37,863 nt of DNA from a virus. Position 1 is the first letter of the stretch, and the number at the start of each line of letters is the position of its first letter. Below are positions 27,861 through 37,152 of this stretch, piece by piece. Below the pieces are notes generated by a model. That model made no database searches. It saw only the letters and a list, made by a program, of their open reading frames with translations, and had not been told where the DNA came from. The stretch lies in IMG/VR virus record IMGVR_UViG_3300026097_000048, positions 1 to 37,863 of that record; one strand, written 5' to 3'. The position numbers and the translations under genes are program-made.

Positions 27861-29294
27861 CTACTCTTGGAATAAGAAGAAGTTGTTTGCACCTAAAGTA
27901 CATACAGCTCTTTCTGACAAGAATTGTACTTCCATAGCATCTAAGTCAGATGTTTGAGCACCTCCAGCAGAACCTGTAATCCAAGTTTTGTATCGTCTGT
28001 CTTCAGTCTCTGAAGCTCTATAACGTACATGCAAGAATGGTCTCTTAGCGTTTTTACCTAACACTTGGTCGTAAACAGTAGTAGAACCAGCAGGTACTAA
28101 AAGTCCATTTACTTTACCAGAAGAAGCTCCAGACGCAAGTCCACCTCTCATTGTTGGGTCGTTTAAGTATTTCCAATCAGACTTGTAGAAATCATAACCT
28201 CTACGGAATCCAGAGAAACCTAAGTTTAACGCCATATCAACGTCATTGTCAAATAAACCAAAGGAAGCAGCGTTTGCAGCTGATGTTCCATTGAATCCAT
28301 TTAATGAAGCTAACATATCATCGATATCAAATCCAAAGTCTCTGTTGTTGAAAATAACATTCTCTTCAATAGCACCTTGCTTATCTAATCTTGAAACAAC
28401 GCTGTCAAAGTCAGCAAGGGTAGTTGGGTTTCCACCGCCCCATACATTTCCTCTGTTCTCTACAACGTAGAAGATACCTTCAGAACCTTTGTCACCAACC
28501 TCAGTGTTGGCAGTTTGAGTTGCAGCTCCTGAGTTTGCCTCAGCAGGTACAGCTTCAATCATAGAAGTCTCTAGGTAATCATCGAAACGTAATCTTGTTT
28601 CGTGCTCAGACTTTAAGTACCATAAGAATCCAGGGCCATTGTCAGTCTCTACTTCAATCCATCCAATTTGTGCCATGTCAGACCCACTCACAGAGTATTT
28701 GTCTTTGATGATGATTGGAGAATTTTCGAAAATTAACGGGTCAGACTCTAAAGAACCTTTCATTCCAGTAGTTCCTTTCTTGAACTCAGAACCATAAATG
28801 AATACAGTTAAAGTGGTGTCACCAAATACTTGTCCACCAGCCTCGTAGTAAGCTACGTCAAAAGTTCCGTTTGCAGTGTCTACAGCAGTAACGATACCTT
28901 TGTTGAATCCAGTTCCGTTATTAGCAGAAATGAAAACAGTTTGTCCTTCACGAACAGCAATCGCTCCTGAACCAGGGACTAAAGTGTCTCCTACAGTAAT
29001 TGTAGCTGTGTCATCAGCAGCAGAACCGTCAGTAGAACAGTTGGTGTATTTAGTGTGTAATCTTCCTTGCTCAGACCATTTGATTAAGTCAGAGCTAGAA
29101 GGCATTTCAGCTCCTACCAAACGAAGGAAAGAAGCAATACTTCTATTACCATAACGCTCAAATTCCTTCTCATAAGTATCAGGAAGATACTGATTCAAGA
29201 AATCAAAGTTAGTAATGTAGTTAGTCGATAAGGGAACCTGCTCAGCACTCGGCTGCAATTGGAATCCCGGGGTTGTTAAAACTTGTCCAGCCAT
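27861..29294 (-). CDS. Major capsid protein (HK97-fold expected)
   Basis: 477 aa, starting MAGQVLTTPGFQLQPSAEQV. Length, neutral Gly/Ala/Asn-rich composition and position (scaffold before it, strong terminator after it) fit the major capsid protein of crAss-like podoviruses. Notable blocks are TNYITNFDFLNQYLPDTYEKEFERYGNRSI (24-53, split by the reader as needed), YLKSEHETRLRFDDY (P-domain-like) and SWKY-type strands near the C-terminus (FLHVRYRASETEDRRYKTW). The HK97 fold is assumed from context. The following terminator could hold its transcript apart and raise its level. Confidence 0.7.
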   Translation of the reverse strand: MAGQVLTTPGFQLQPSAEQVPLSTNYITNFDFLNQYLPDTYEKEFERYGNRSIASFLRLVGAEMPSSSDLIKWSEQGRLHTKYTNCSTDGSAADDTATITVGDTLVPGSGAIAVREGQTVFISANNGTGFNKGIVTAVDTANGTFDVAYYEAGGQVFGDTTLTVFIYGSEFKKGTTGMKGSLESDPLIFENSPIIIKDKYSVSGSDMAQIGWIEVETDNGPGFLWYLKSEHETRLRFDDYLETSMIEAVPAEANSGAATQTANTEVGDKGSEGIFYVVENRGNVWGGGNPTTLADFDSVVSRLDKQGAIEENVIFNNRDFGFDIDDMLASLNGFNGTSAANAASFGLFDNDVDMALNLGFSGFRRGYDFYKSDWKYLNDPTMRGGLASGASSGKVNGLLVPAGSTTVYDQVLGKNAKRPFLHVRYRASETEDRRYKTWITGSAGGAQTSDLDAMEVQFLSERAVCTLGANNFFLFQE

Positions 29295-29308
29295 AATTTT
29301 TTAATGTT

Positions 29309-30403
29309 TTAGTTTTTTTTACTTTTAATCTTTAAGCCTCTACCGCTATCTGGGTTTACAGCTCTTACGCTAATACCACCTTTTGAAACGACCTCTGGTG
29401 CTCTACGCTCTGACATATTAATATTTTTTGTCTTACGCATTACATCATCTGTAGCTTCTGATTTGCCTTGCTCATAAAAGAACTTAGCAAACTTGTCAGG
29501 GTTCATAGCAACCGCTAAGGATTTGTGATAACCAACTGCATCCTTCATTAGTCCATCATCGTCAAGATACTTCTGAATAAAATTCATCGGGCTCTCTTGA
29601 TTCTTTCTTAAATCAGAAACGCTGCCAGGATTAAAAGTAAGTTTTTTGTCGTCTAACGAAAATTCAAAACCTTTGAAATCATCATTAAATACATCGTCAG
29701 TTTTCTTAGTGAACCACTGACGCTTTCTCTCAACCTCTTCTTGTTGGGTCTTTGCGGATTCAATATATTGCTTATAAGCCTTGAACTCTTCATTGTCTTC
29801 AAGAGATGAAGCATTGCTCCTTGACTCAAGGGGCTGCTTGTAAGTCTCTTTCTGCTCATTAAAGTATTTCTTGGCCTTGGCAACCATTTTCTTCTTTGCT
29901 AATCTTGCTTTCTTTATAGTTGACTCGTCATCTAATTCTTCGTCATAACTATACTCTTCCATTAAATCATTAATGTCAGACTCATCTAAGCCTTCTTCTG
30001 TAACACTTAGATACTCCTTTAGCAAAGAATCTTGGCTCATAGAATCAAAGTCTTTGTTTAGTTTAACAAAGTCATTAAGTCCACGGCCAGTTTCTTTTTT
30101 ATATTTATAGTAAGCCGCTACATCTTCTGGCAGCTCTTCAGCTTGTTCTCGTTCTTTAGTTAACTCATCTAAAGACGATACTTGCTTACCATACTTTTTT
30201 TCAATATAAGAAAGAACGTCTTTCTCTTCTATTTCTTTTTGCTGTAGCTCTTGCTCTTGCTCTTGCTGCCGCTTTTGCTCATCTTGTTCTTGCAGGCTTT
30301 CTTTTTCATCATGTTGCTCTTCATGTTTTTTAAGTAAAGTTTCCTCTACCTCTTGTTGTGATTTTGGCTCAATGCCATCTAATGCTCTTACCTTTAATTC
30401 CAT
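29309..30403 (-). CDS. Scaffolding protein
   Basis: 364 aa, strongly charged. Residues about 15-70 are almost wholly Glu, Gln and Lys (EEQHDEKESLQEQDEQKRQQ), residues 100-160 are acidic, and 165-235 form a Lys-rich coiled coil (KKARLAKKKMVAKAKKYF). The C-terminus is basic (GRGLKIKSKKN), as in scaffolds that bind capsid protein with a basic tail. It lies between portal and capsid genes, the usual place. It has a promoter box of its own. Confidence 0.7.
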   Translation of the reverse strand: MELKVRALDGIEPKSQQEVEETLLKKHEEQHDEKESLQEQDEQKRQQEQEQELQQKEIEEKDVLSYIEKKYGKQVSSLDELTKEREQAEELPEDVAAYYKYKKETGRGLNDFVKLNKDFDSMSQDSLLKEYLSVTEEGLDESDINDLMEEYSYDEELDDESTIKKARLAKKKMVAKAKKYFNEQKETYKQPLESRSNASSLEDNEEFKAYKQYIESAKTQQEEVERKRQWFTKKTDDVFNDDFKGFEFSLDDKKLTFNPGSVSDLRKNQESPMNFIQKYLDDDGLMKDAVGYHKSLAVAMNPDKFAKFFYEQGKSEATDDVMRKTKNINMSERRAPEVVSKGGISVRAVNPDSGRGLKIKSKKN

Positions 30404-30418
30404 TTGATTTAATTTTTA

Positions 30419-30426
30419 CAAAGTTA
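30419..30426 (-). promoter_or_regulatory. -7 promoter element TAACTTTG
   Basis: Exact TAnnTTTG on the minus strand in the 49-base portal-scaffold gap, followed by TAAAAATTAAATCAA and the ATG at 30403. It would drive the scaffold and capsid genes. Confidence 0.6.
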
Positions 30427-30452
30427 TAAATTATATTGATACGATTTTTCGC

Positions 30453-32888
30453 CTATCTTGGGTCAAACTCACCCAATGAAAAACCATCTAAGCTATCCTC
30501 ATTTGACTCAAAATTCTGAGGTGGTAAATTGTTTTTCCTCTGAGTTATAAGTTTTGATTGCTCTGTGTTCTGCTGACTAATCCTTTCTTTCTTAGCCTGC
30601 TCACGCTCATCCTCTCTTTTACTCAGAGCCATCTCGCTCATACCTTTTAACTGCAAGTTATAGTCAAACTCTTCTCTCATCAGTTGAGACTTCAATCTAG
30701 CTTCATTCTCAGTTTTCGATATCTCAAAAGCAATCTCAGCTTGTTTGACTTTAATCTTAGAGTCAGTCTCGAGTTGTATTTTTTGCATAGCTGTCTGAGC
30801 TGCCATCTCTTGAGATTTAAGCTGCTGCTGTGATACCATAGCTTGCTGCTGCATTTGCATCCTTTCGTCTCTCTCTTGCTTAGCAATACGCTTAACTTTG
30901 AGTAATTGGTTTGCAAGTTTAAGGTTCTTAATCTCACGAATGTCAATAGCATCCTCAAGGTTAATGTCTCCTTTAGATAAAGCCATTTGTATGTTCTGCT
31001 CAAGCATTGCTTTCTGCTCTTCGTCTGGAGATAGCTCTATGAAAATACCAAAGTCATATATATACAAGTCTGATATCTCATTTAAAATACTAACATTGTA
31101 CTTGCCTATCTTATTTATAAAGTCATCTTTGAAGTCAGCGTACTGCAATATGTCTGCTATCCTGTACGTCAATGCTTCAGCAAGTGTTCTGTATAAATAC
31201 AAACTACCTTCAAGTATGTGTCTAGTAGCTGTGTTTGAACTCATAGCTGCCATCTTCTGAACACCAACAAGTGCATTTGAGTTTGGAGTCGTTCCGTCTC
31301 TTGCCTCGTTTAGTCCTGTAACTGCCCTTATTTGGTCTAAATAAAAATTGTAGTTAGATATTAGCATCTGAACCTTAGAAGCTCCTGAGCTTGATGTAAG
31401 CTGCTCTATTGGAAGTCTTGCGTTGTTGTAGTCTCCTTCTTGAGTATAGCTTCTACCAACCACACTACCTGTCTGGAAGTAAAGCCTAAGAGCATCCTCA
31501 GCATTATAAGCTGAGCCGTTACCAAGGTCAACCTCGTTTAGTCCATCTGCATTTATAAACACACCATCAGGTGTAACTCTCGAAACAACCTGCTGCAACT
31601 TTAAATGCGTTAGCTGTATCTGGTCAACCATTGGTATCATTCTACCTACTAATGACTCAATTACACCTTTGTACATTCTTGGTGCTACTGCTACATAATT
31701 AGGTATTGCGTGTTGAGATGATGACTTAGGTCTGACCATATTCTCAGAAAGCTCCCACTTTAATAGAATGTCAGTACCCATAACCATGATACCATCGTAC
31801 CAAACGTCAATAGTCTTTTCAATTCTTTCAAAGTTTCCTTCTTCCATCATCTCTGCTGGTGGATTGAAGTCTTCGTCTTTCTCTATCATCTTAGAGTTGC
31901 CACTTTCTGTAATCTTCTTTTTGTAGACGAACTTTTTAGTTGTCTTATAATTGAAGTACATAAGCGTACAAGTGTCTCTTCTAAAGATATCGTCTTGATA
32001 ATACTGTGCTACATTATAGTAGTCATACCAACTTTGGCTATATTGAGATATCTCATTTAAGTCTTCTTTTGTAAGAGACTGGTCTATCTTTAATAGCTCT
32101 GTAATTGGAACTGTCTTAATCTCACCCCAATAGTAGCAATCCTTAAAGTTCGGGTCTTCAGTATAACTGTACACTACGTTAGCTGGGTCGACATAACTCA
32201 CCTCTACACCTGAGCCTGGTAGAAACTGATGTTTTGCTACAGCAATACCAAGTGTTGTTAGGTCATAGTCAAGTCTCTTTCTTGTATCTACATAGTGGTT
32301 CTCCTCAAATATAGTATCAATAGCCTCCTCCTCAGCTATCTCAATAGCTGGCTTGTAGTTGAGGTTCATGTATAATGATAACTCTTCGTCTGTTGCTGGA
32401 AGCTCATCTGGGTTCATTACAAATGGGTCAACCCCTGTCTCACTCTGTATAGTAGACAGAATATCTTTTGCGGCCATTTGGCCCTCTATCATATCTTGAT
32501 ACTTGCTTCTTTTTGACTGAGACATTGCATCTTGTGCATACGCCTTTACTTTAAAAAGCCTGTCAGACATACCGTTTACAACGATGTCAACAAACTTTGG
32601 AAGTATCGGTACGGGTGTCCAGTCTAAGTTTAAATACGATAGGTCACCATCAATGGCAAGCCTGCTTTTATACTTAGCTATCGCCTGTTCTCCCCTTGCA
32701 TACAATCTTAGTTTGTGGAAATTACCCCACTGGTTATAATACCGACATTGCTGTCCATCTTTCTTGAACCATTGGTATTGTATACTTTGTCCTATTTGAA
32801 GTCCAAACTCTTTTGTGTTTTTCTCCGCATCAGAAACAAACTGACTGGGGAATCCTTGTGGACTAATATTTATTTTTACTTTATCCAT
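30453..32888 (-). CDS. Portal protein (crAss-like type)
   Basis: 811 aa. Residues about 45-120 (KKDGQQCRYYNQWGNFHKLRLYARGE... WTPVPILPKFVDIVVNGMSDR) give the layout of crAss-like portal proteins, with an early wing and a stem region. The C-terminal third has a long Gln/Lys-rich coiled coil (QMQQQAMVSQQQLKSQEMAAQ) resembling a barrel extension, ending QNFESNEDSLDGFSLGEFDPR (split as needed). Position right after TerL supports the call. It forms the dodecameric DNA channel at one vertex. Confidence 0.75.
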   Translation of the reverse strand: MDKVKINISPQGFPSQFVSDAEKNTKEFGLQIGQSIQYQWFKKDGQQCRYYNQWGNFHKLRLYARGEQAIAKYKSRLAIDGDLSYLNLDWTPVPILPKFVDIVVNGMSDRLFKVKAYAQDAMSQSKRSKYQDMIEGQMAAKDILSTIQSETGVDPFVMNPDELPATDEELSLYMNLNYKPAIEIAEEEAIDTIFEENHYVDTRKRLDYDLTTLGIAVAKHQFLPGSGVEVSYVDPANVVYSYTEDPNFKDCYYWGEIKTVPITELLKIDQSLTKEDLNEISQYSQSWYDYYNVAQYYQDDIFRRDTCTLMYFNYKTTKKFVYKKKITESGNSKMIEKDEDFNPPAEMMEEGNFERIEKTIDVWYDGIMVMGTDILLKWELSENMVRPKSSSQHAIPNYVAVAPRMYKGVIESLVGRMIPMVDQIQLTHLKLQQVVSRVTPDGVFINADGLNEVDLGNGSAYNAEDALRLYFQTGSVVGRSYTQEGDYNNARLPIEQLTSSSGASKVQMLISNYNFYLDQIRAVTGLNEARDGTTPNSNALVGVQKMAAMSSNTATRHILEGSLYLYRTLAEALTYRIADILQYADFKDDFINKIGKYNVSILNEISDLYIYDFGIFIELSPDEEQKAMLEQNIQMALSKGDINLEDAIDIREIKNLKLANQLLKVKRIAKQERDERMQMQQQAMVSQQQLKSQEMAAQTAMQKIQLETDSKIKVKQAEIAFEISKTENEARLKSQLMREEFDYNLQLKGMSEMALSKREDEREQAKKERISQQNTEQSKLITQRKNNLPPQNFESNEDSLDGFSLGEFDPR

Positions 32889-35177
32889 TTATCTTATTAA
32901 CTCGCTTAGGTTTCCATTGTTAGTGTACCTTGCAAAGTTAAGACTTATTTTTGATTGTTTTTGCTCAGGTAAATATAGGTTTTTTTGGTTTGCCATAATT
33001 GCCAACCCTGAGCTGATACTCGCATCAAAGTTAGTTCTGTTTGATATATCAAACTTAGCCCAGTCTTCAAGCGTTCTATTAAACAGCATATCACCTATCT
33101 CATCAACTGGTCTAATAGTTCCTTCCATATCAAAGCCTACATGCTTTTCAATGTAAGACTCAATAGCAGCTGCGTGTGATTGCTTTACGTCTTCAGAGGT
33201 GTTTGGTATTCCTCCAAGCTCCCTCTCAGTCTTTGATAGTTTGTTGTAGTGCTTATCGGGTCTGTTCATTGAGAAGCCTCTGTAGCCTCTGTTCTTTAAA
33301 TGATACAATAGCCTTGGCTTGTTGTTCTCTGCAAGTATTGGCATACCATAAAATACAATAGCCATTAGTACCTCTTCAAAGAATATCTCAGCAGTCTGTG
33401 GCCTTGCTACATACTGTAAGAAGAACTCATTGCTTGGTGCGTCATCCATATTGAACTTAGTCATTCCGTGTAAAGCTCCGTTAGAACCTCTGCCTCCAAC
33501 AGTTCCTGATATGTCATAACTATCACAACCAAACGAGCCTATGTGCTCATTGCCTGGGTACTTAATACCGTTCTTTTCTATTACTCTGTTCTGTAAGTTT
33601 TTGCCAGGAACCCATGACACTAAGAACCTTCCTCTTTTGTCAGGAGAAAATATTACCTTTGTGTCCTTAATTCCGTTCTCCCAATAAAATGTACCTTGCG
33701 TTGTATGCTGGTTCATAATAAGAGAATCATTGTAGTCAATCTGCTGATATATCTTAGTGAGGTTAAAGATTGATGATTTACTCTCATCTCTAAATGCGTG
33801 TGACTCAGTTCTTGGAAACTGTCTGTAAAATTCATTCAGTGCATCAGCATCATTTTTTAATGAGTCAACCTCTGCTTCCCAATAGTCAATAGCACCATTC
33901 TTTATCATCTCACCATCAACACCTCTTACAGGAACCTCAGGTTTTTTAAGCACAGGCATACCATAAATATCAATGAACCCCTCCATGTTCCATTCCATTG
34001 GAATAAAGAGTGAGTACATACCTGACTTAGTCTGACCATTCTGATTTCGCTTTGTAGCGTCTGAGTCTTCGTATAGTTTCTTAAAGTTCTCACCTCCCTT
34101 GTTTAATGCGTTTGAGGTTGAGCCCATCATACACTTACCGATAATCTTACTACCTAAACGCAAACAAGTCTTTGTTACACGCCAGTTGTTTAGTATGCTG
34201 TTTGGCTTTAATATCTTACCACTCTCATCATGTATTAGTAACTGTAGCTTCTCACCATCATAGGAGTTGTCATCTGTATTCTTCCAGTCAATAGTAGTAT
34301 TAAGACCTGTCATCTCTTCACTTGCTATGTCGTGCATATTTTTCTTGGTAATCCTTGACGCTGGTATTCTAAAGGCAAGCTCTGTCTTCGGCTTGTCCAT
34401 ACCGTCTTGTATTGGCTTGAAGAAAAACGGTAGTTTGTTTGCTATTGGAACAACCTTGTCGGTAAACATCTTTTTGGCATCTCCCCCTGTCTTTGATAGT
34501 ATTCCAAGTCTTGAATCTTTTGCAAGTGTACCTATATTAACAGACTCAGTTGAGCCCATAAATGAGAACCCTGAACGTCTTATTTTTAGATACACCATTC
34601 CAAAGCATCGTGCATCAGCTTTACAGGCTTCCCATAAAATCCAGAAAATCCTGTTCGCCTCACGGTAGTCAGGATAACCTACGTCAATACTTGACCACTG
34701 CAAGTACATATAGTGAGAGCCTGTAATGTAGGTAGGCTCTCCGTTGTTCATAAACCAAAAGCCTTCTTCTCTTTTGTCAAACTCTTCTTCAATGTAATCA
34801 ACCCACTTATTCTTAAAAGCTGTAGGCATATCGTTCCATTGGAATATGGACTGTATGCGTGAAAGCTCTTTAGGTATGTCTTGTCTCTCCCAGTATTGGT
34901 CTTTCTTTGTCTTGCTTCTTGAGTGAGGTTTCTTAGGAGTTTCAGGAAGTGCAATCTTCACGCCTGATATCTCAATAATATCGCCAACCGTTCCAGTCTT
35001 TGATATAATTACAATATCATACTTATCATCATAGCCATAATCCCACCCCTTCTTTTTGTTCTTTCTTTTTAGAACACCGATTGGAATGTGGTCAGGTATT
35101 AATGTTACAAGATTATTTTGACCTTCGTTCTGCAAATCCTTGTTTTGTTTGTGTTTTGCCATCATCGGCAGCCGCAA
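32889..35177 (-). CDS. terL: Large terminase subunit
   Basis: 762 aa by the longest frame. It drives DNA into the capsid and cuts it. The ATPase domain has a Walker A-like IRRSGFSFMGST (199-210; the classical G-K-T is replaced, as in many crAss-like TerL proteins) and a Walker B LLIHDESGK (313-321). The nuclease domain in the C-terminal half has GCDSYD as its first acidic motif. The frame starts MRLPMMAKHK; starts at 35165 or 35162 (MAKHKQNK) would reduce the overlap with the preceding gene and are more likely. The portal gene follows without a gap. Confidence 0.85.
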   Translation of the reverse strand: MRLPMMAKHKQNKDLQNEGQNNLVTLIPDHIPIGVLKRKNKKKGWDYGYDDKYDIVIISKTGTVGDIIEISGVKIALPETPKKPHSRSKTKKDQYWERQDIPKELSRIQSIFQWNDMPTAFKNKWVDYIEEEFDKREEGFWFMNNGEPTYITGSHYMYLQWSSIDVGYPDYREANRIFWILWEACKADARCFGMVYLKIRRSGFSFMGSTESVNIGTLAKDSRLGILSKTGGDAKKMFTDKVVPIANKLPFFFKPIQDGMDKPKTELAFRIPASRITKKNMHDIASEEMTGLNTTIDWKNTDDNSYDGEKLQLLIHDESGKILKPNSILNNWRVTKTCLRLGSKIIGKCMMGSTSNALNKGGENFKKLYEDSDATKRNQNGQTKSGMYSLFIPMEWNMEGFIDIYGMPVLKKPEVPVRGVDGEMIKNGAIDYWEAEVDSLKNDADALNEFYRQFPRTESHAFRDESKSSIFNLTKIYQQIDYNDSLIMNQHTTQGTFYWENGIKDTKVIFSPDKRGRFLVSWVPGKNLQNRVIEKNGIKYPGNEHIGSFGCDSYDISGTVGGRGSNGALHGMTKFNMDDAPSNEFFLQYVARPQTAEIFFEEVLMAIVFYGMPILAENNKPRLLYHLKNRGYRGFSMNRPDKHYNKLSKTERELGGIPNTSEDVKQSHAAAIESYIEKHVGFDMEGTIRPVDEIGDMLFNRTLEDWAKFDISNRTNFDASISSGLAIMANQKNLYLPEQKQSKISLNFARYTNNGNLSELIR

Positions 35178-35394
35178 ATGTGATACTCTCTTTCTCAGCC
35201 TCTATTCTTGTGAGTATTGAGAAAGCATCCTCTATGGCTAATTTTTTTGTAGCAGCAGCATTTTTTAATTTATCAGCAGCAAGGTCATCATCCTTTTGAC
35301 CTGTTATAATTTTCTCTCCAGCAACTTTAATCAGTTCCTGTACCGCCTTGTAGCCTGCTTCTATTATTTGATTTTTTAGCTCTTCTGATGTCAT
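35113..35394 (-). CDS. Small helical protein before the terminase (possible small terminase or head factor)
   Basis: 93 aa, highly helical, Lys/Ala/Glu-rich (EELKNQIIEAGYKAVQELIKVAG; DLAADKLKNAAATKKLAIEDAF). The C-terminus is basic (QGFAERRSK). It overlaps the terminase start. Position and size fit a small terminase-like or head-assembly factor, but no DNA-binding motif is plain. It overlaps a 49-aa frame by 68 bases. Confidence 0.5.
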   Translation of the reverse strand: MTSEELKNQIIEAGYKAVQELIKVAGEKIITGQKDDDLAADKLKNAAATKKLAIEDAFSILTRIEAEKESITFAAADDGKTQTKQGFAERRSK

Positions 35395-35476
35395 CTTTAA
35401 AACGCTTTACTTTTTTTATTTTTACATTGTAGTCGGTATGCTCAATGTCATCCTCCATCCACTCCCATTCTCTCAT
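35327..35476 (-). CDS. Possible 49-aa overlapping small protein
   Basis: The frame starts with an ATGA overlap on the preceding stop (35473-35476): MREWEWMEDDIEHTDYNVKI, ending RLQGGTGTD. It fills a 78-base gap and then overlaps the next gene by 68 bases. The coupling supports translation; the long overlap argues against it. The basic C-terminal half could be an accident of the opposing frame. Confidence 0.3.
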   Translation of the reverse strand: MREWEWMEDDIEHTDYNVKIKKVKRFKDDIRRAKKSNNRSRLQGGTGTD

Positions 35477-36036
35477 ATCACCATTGTTATTTGGTGGTCA
35501 AACATTCTGTACATCTTCTTGCCGTCAACATTAAACTCATACTCACTATCAGGCTTGAATGACACTCTGTCTCCATCTTTAACACCATACGATGATAGGT
35601 GCTCATTTGGATAACGCATGATTCCCATAAGCGGTTCTTCTTTCATTGGCTTGAATATATGAGACTCAGTAGGAGGTACAGGCTCTACAAAGCAGTACCT
35701 GTCGTATGCCTTCCATTCGCCTTCTGACTTGTACATAAAGAACTGGTCTAGCTCTATAAAGAAAAGGTCGTCTTTAAAAAAGCTCTTACCACTTCTTTGG
35801 TTTCCCTTTATGTCATTGTAGAACTTAAACACATTGTGATGCACGAGAAGTGTGTCTCCCTTTTTAATCGGGCCATTGTATTTGATAGGAGTCTCTATTA
35901 CCTCTGCCTCACGGTTTGAGAACCTATGGTCTTCCTCTGAGGTGCTGATAAGAAAGTCAACACCACCTATATTTTTTGTGTTGTTGTATCTTTTGCCCTT
36001 TAAAGGTCTTGCTATAAAGTAATCAGGTGAACGCAT
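35473..36036 (-). CDS. GroES-fold-like phage co-chaperonin candidate
   Basis: 187 aa. The end, VKDGDRVSFKPDSEYEF (152-168) then DGKKMYRMFDHQITMVI (171-187), follows the GroES terminal pattern V-x-x-GD-x-V-x-F...DG-x-x-Y-x-x-M...I. IKKGDTLLVHHNVF (57-70) and a following FFIELDQFFMY strand give a second partial copy, as in T4 gp31-like longer co-chaperonins. It would assist folding of the capsid protein by host GroEL. It is found near head genes, which fits. Without a search this stays a candidate. Confidence 0.45.
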   Translation of the reverse strand: MRSPDYFIARPLKGKRYNNTKNIGGVDFLISTSEEDHRFSNREAEVIETPIKYNGPIKKGDTLLVHHNVFKFYNDIKGNQRSGKSFFKDDLFFIELDQFFMYKSEGEWKAYDRYCFVEPVPPTESHIFKPMKEEPLMGIMRYPNEHLSSYGVKDGDRVSFKPDSEYEFNVDGKKMYRMFDHQITMVI

Positions 36037-36251
36037 TATATGTCAATGTTATATTCATACGACACAGGCATTGAGTCATTGAACTCTTTCCAGAGCAATA
36101 CCTCATTGTTCTTCTCAATAAATATTTTTGTTGAGTGCTCTTCTTTTTGAATTAGGTGTATGACATACGAGCCATCCAACACAGACTGATTTACAATATA
36201 GTGCATCGCATTTTTATAGTCTGCCCCTATTGATATTTTTCTTATGTACAT
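36036..36251 (-). CDS. Small protein, unknown
   Basis: 71 aa, beta-rich (MYIRKISIGADYKNAMHYIV; SYVIHLIQKEEHSTKIFIEKNN). Its TAATG overlap with the next start shows translational coupling. No family is recognised. Confidence 0.55.
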   Translation of the reverse strand: MYIRKISIGADYKNAMHYIVNQSVLDGSYVIHLIQKEEHSTKIFIEKNNEVLLWKEFNDSMPVSYEYNIDI

Positions 36252-36252
36252 T

Positions 36253-36681
36253 TTATTTAATTTTTAATAATGCTAAGTTAAGCAATATTGAGATAGCTAA
36301 TGTAGTTATTAGCCAAAAAGGTGTTTTGTATCTGACTATCTCAATCTTCTCATTTTGATTTGTATTTGTTGTTTTGCTCTTATACTCTTTTTGAATACTG
36401 TTTACAATGCTGTCTAAGTTAATCTCAGCTCGTATCTCGTTGTTTTTAGACTCAACTGTTATATTCCCTTGTGCGGTTCTTAATCGTTGCTTAAAAGGCT
36501 TTAAAATGCCTAAGCTATCGCAAGGGCTTTCAATGATAATACTATCTCGTATTGCCTTTGTTATAATGCGGTCTTTTGTAACAACTATGGTGTCGTTTTT
36601 TATAACCTCTTTTGTTTGGTTTATAACCTTCTTGCTACCGCATGACGTTAGTAAAAGTAAACAAATAATAAGTAGTCGCAT
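36253..36681 (-). CDS. Unimolecular spanin candidate
   Basis: 142 aa. The N-terminus MRLLIICLLLLTSCGSK is a lipoprotein signal with a lipobox LTSC (Cys14, lipid attachment). A charged periplasmic region (about 20-115) is predicted to be helical or beta. A single membrane span near 117-139 (FWLITTLAISILLNLALL) ends the protein. An outer-membrane lipid anchor joined to an inner-membrane span in one chain is the layout of a u-spanin, which fuses the two membranes at lysis. Adjacent DUF5675 and small membrane proteins form the lysis region. Confidence 0.75.
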   Translation of the reverse strand: MRLLIICLLLLTSCGSKKVINQTKEVIKNDTIVVTKDRIITKAIRDSIIIESPCDSLGILKPFKQRLRTAQGNITVESKNNEIRAEINLDSIVNSIQKEYKSKTTNTNQNEKIEIVRYKTPFWLITTLAISILLNLALLKIK

Positions 36682-36685
36682 AGGT

Positions 36686-37090
36686 TTACTTTATGGTTAG
36701 TGTAAATCCGTTTGGAGCAAATTTAACTAATTTTTTTAAGGTGGCTTTGCTATTAGTCACATCTTTGTAACTATCACCATCAATATCAACTAATTTATCT
36801 CCAACAAGTATACAGCCCTTTATCTGCGAGTGGTAATTGCCTGCGTGTATAAGTATGTATGAGCGACCCTCTACTTCTTTAACATAGAAGTGGTCTCCGT
36901 ACTTAGAAGACTTCCTAGGAATCACATCATACTCACCTTCTGGGATGCAGCTAACCTGCCTCTCATTATTAAGCCAAGGTAGCTCAAGGGTCTTGCATTG
37001 AAAGACGACGTGCTTGTCGTCTACAACAATGCTAAACGTACCTGTTGTTTGCATGTCTTCAAATGTCTCTCTATTTATTATTGCTTTCAT
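36686..37090 (-). CDS. DUF5675 protein, possible lysis enzyme
   Basis: 134 aa. The DUF5675 pattern is clear: TFSIVVDD, CKTLELPW, SCIPEGEYDVIPRKSSKYG, then ILIHAGNYHSQIKGCILVG. The last block, with a conserved His and a Cys, resembles the catalytic His and Cys of L,D-transpeptidase-type folds, so a cell-wall role is often suspected but is not proven. No other endolysin was recognised in the window, so it may be the phage's muralytic protein. It lies between the spanin and small membrane proteins. Confidence 0.7.
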   Translation of the reverse strand: MKAIINRETFEDMQTTGTFSIVVDDKHVVFQCKTLELPWLNNERQVSCIPEGEYDVIPRKSSKYGDHFYVKEVEGRSYILIHAGNYHSQIKGCILVGDKLVDIDGDSYKDVTNSKATLKKLVKFAPNGFTLTIK

Positions 37091-37125
37091 TGTTCAAATT
37101 AGGGTATAGCTCCGTCATTATCGTT

Positions 37126-37141
37126 TTGCTGACGTCAGCAA
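37126..37141. repeat. 16-bp perfect palindrome
   Basis: TTGCTGACGTCAGCAA is its own reverse complement, in the gap before the DUF5675 gene. Candidate dimer-binding operator. Confidence 0.75.
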
Positions 37142-37152
37142 TATGATATATT

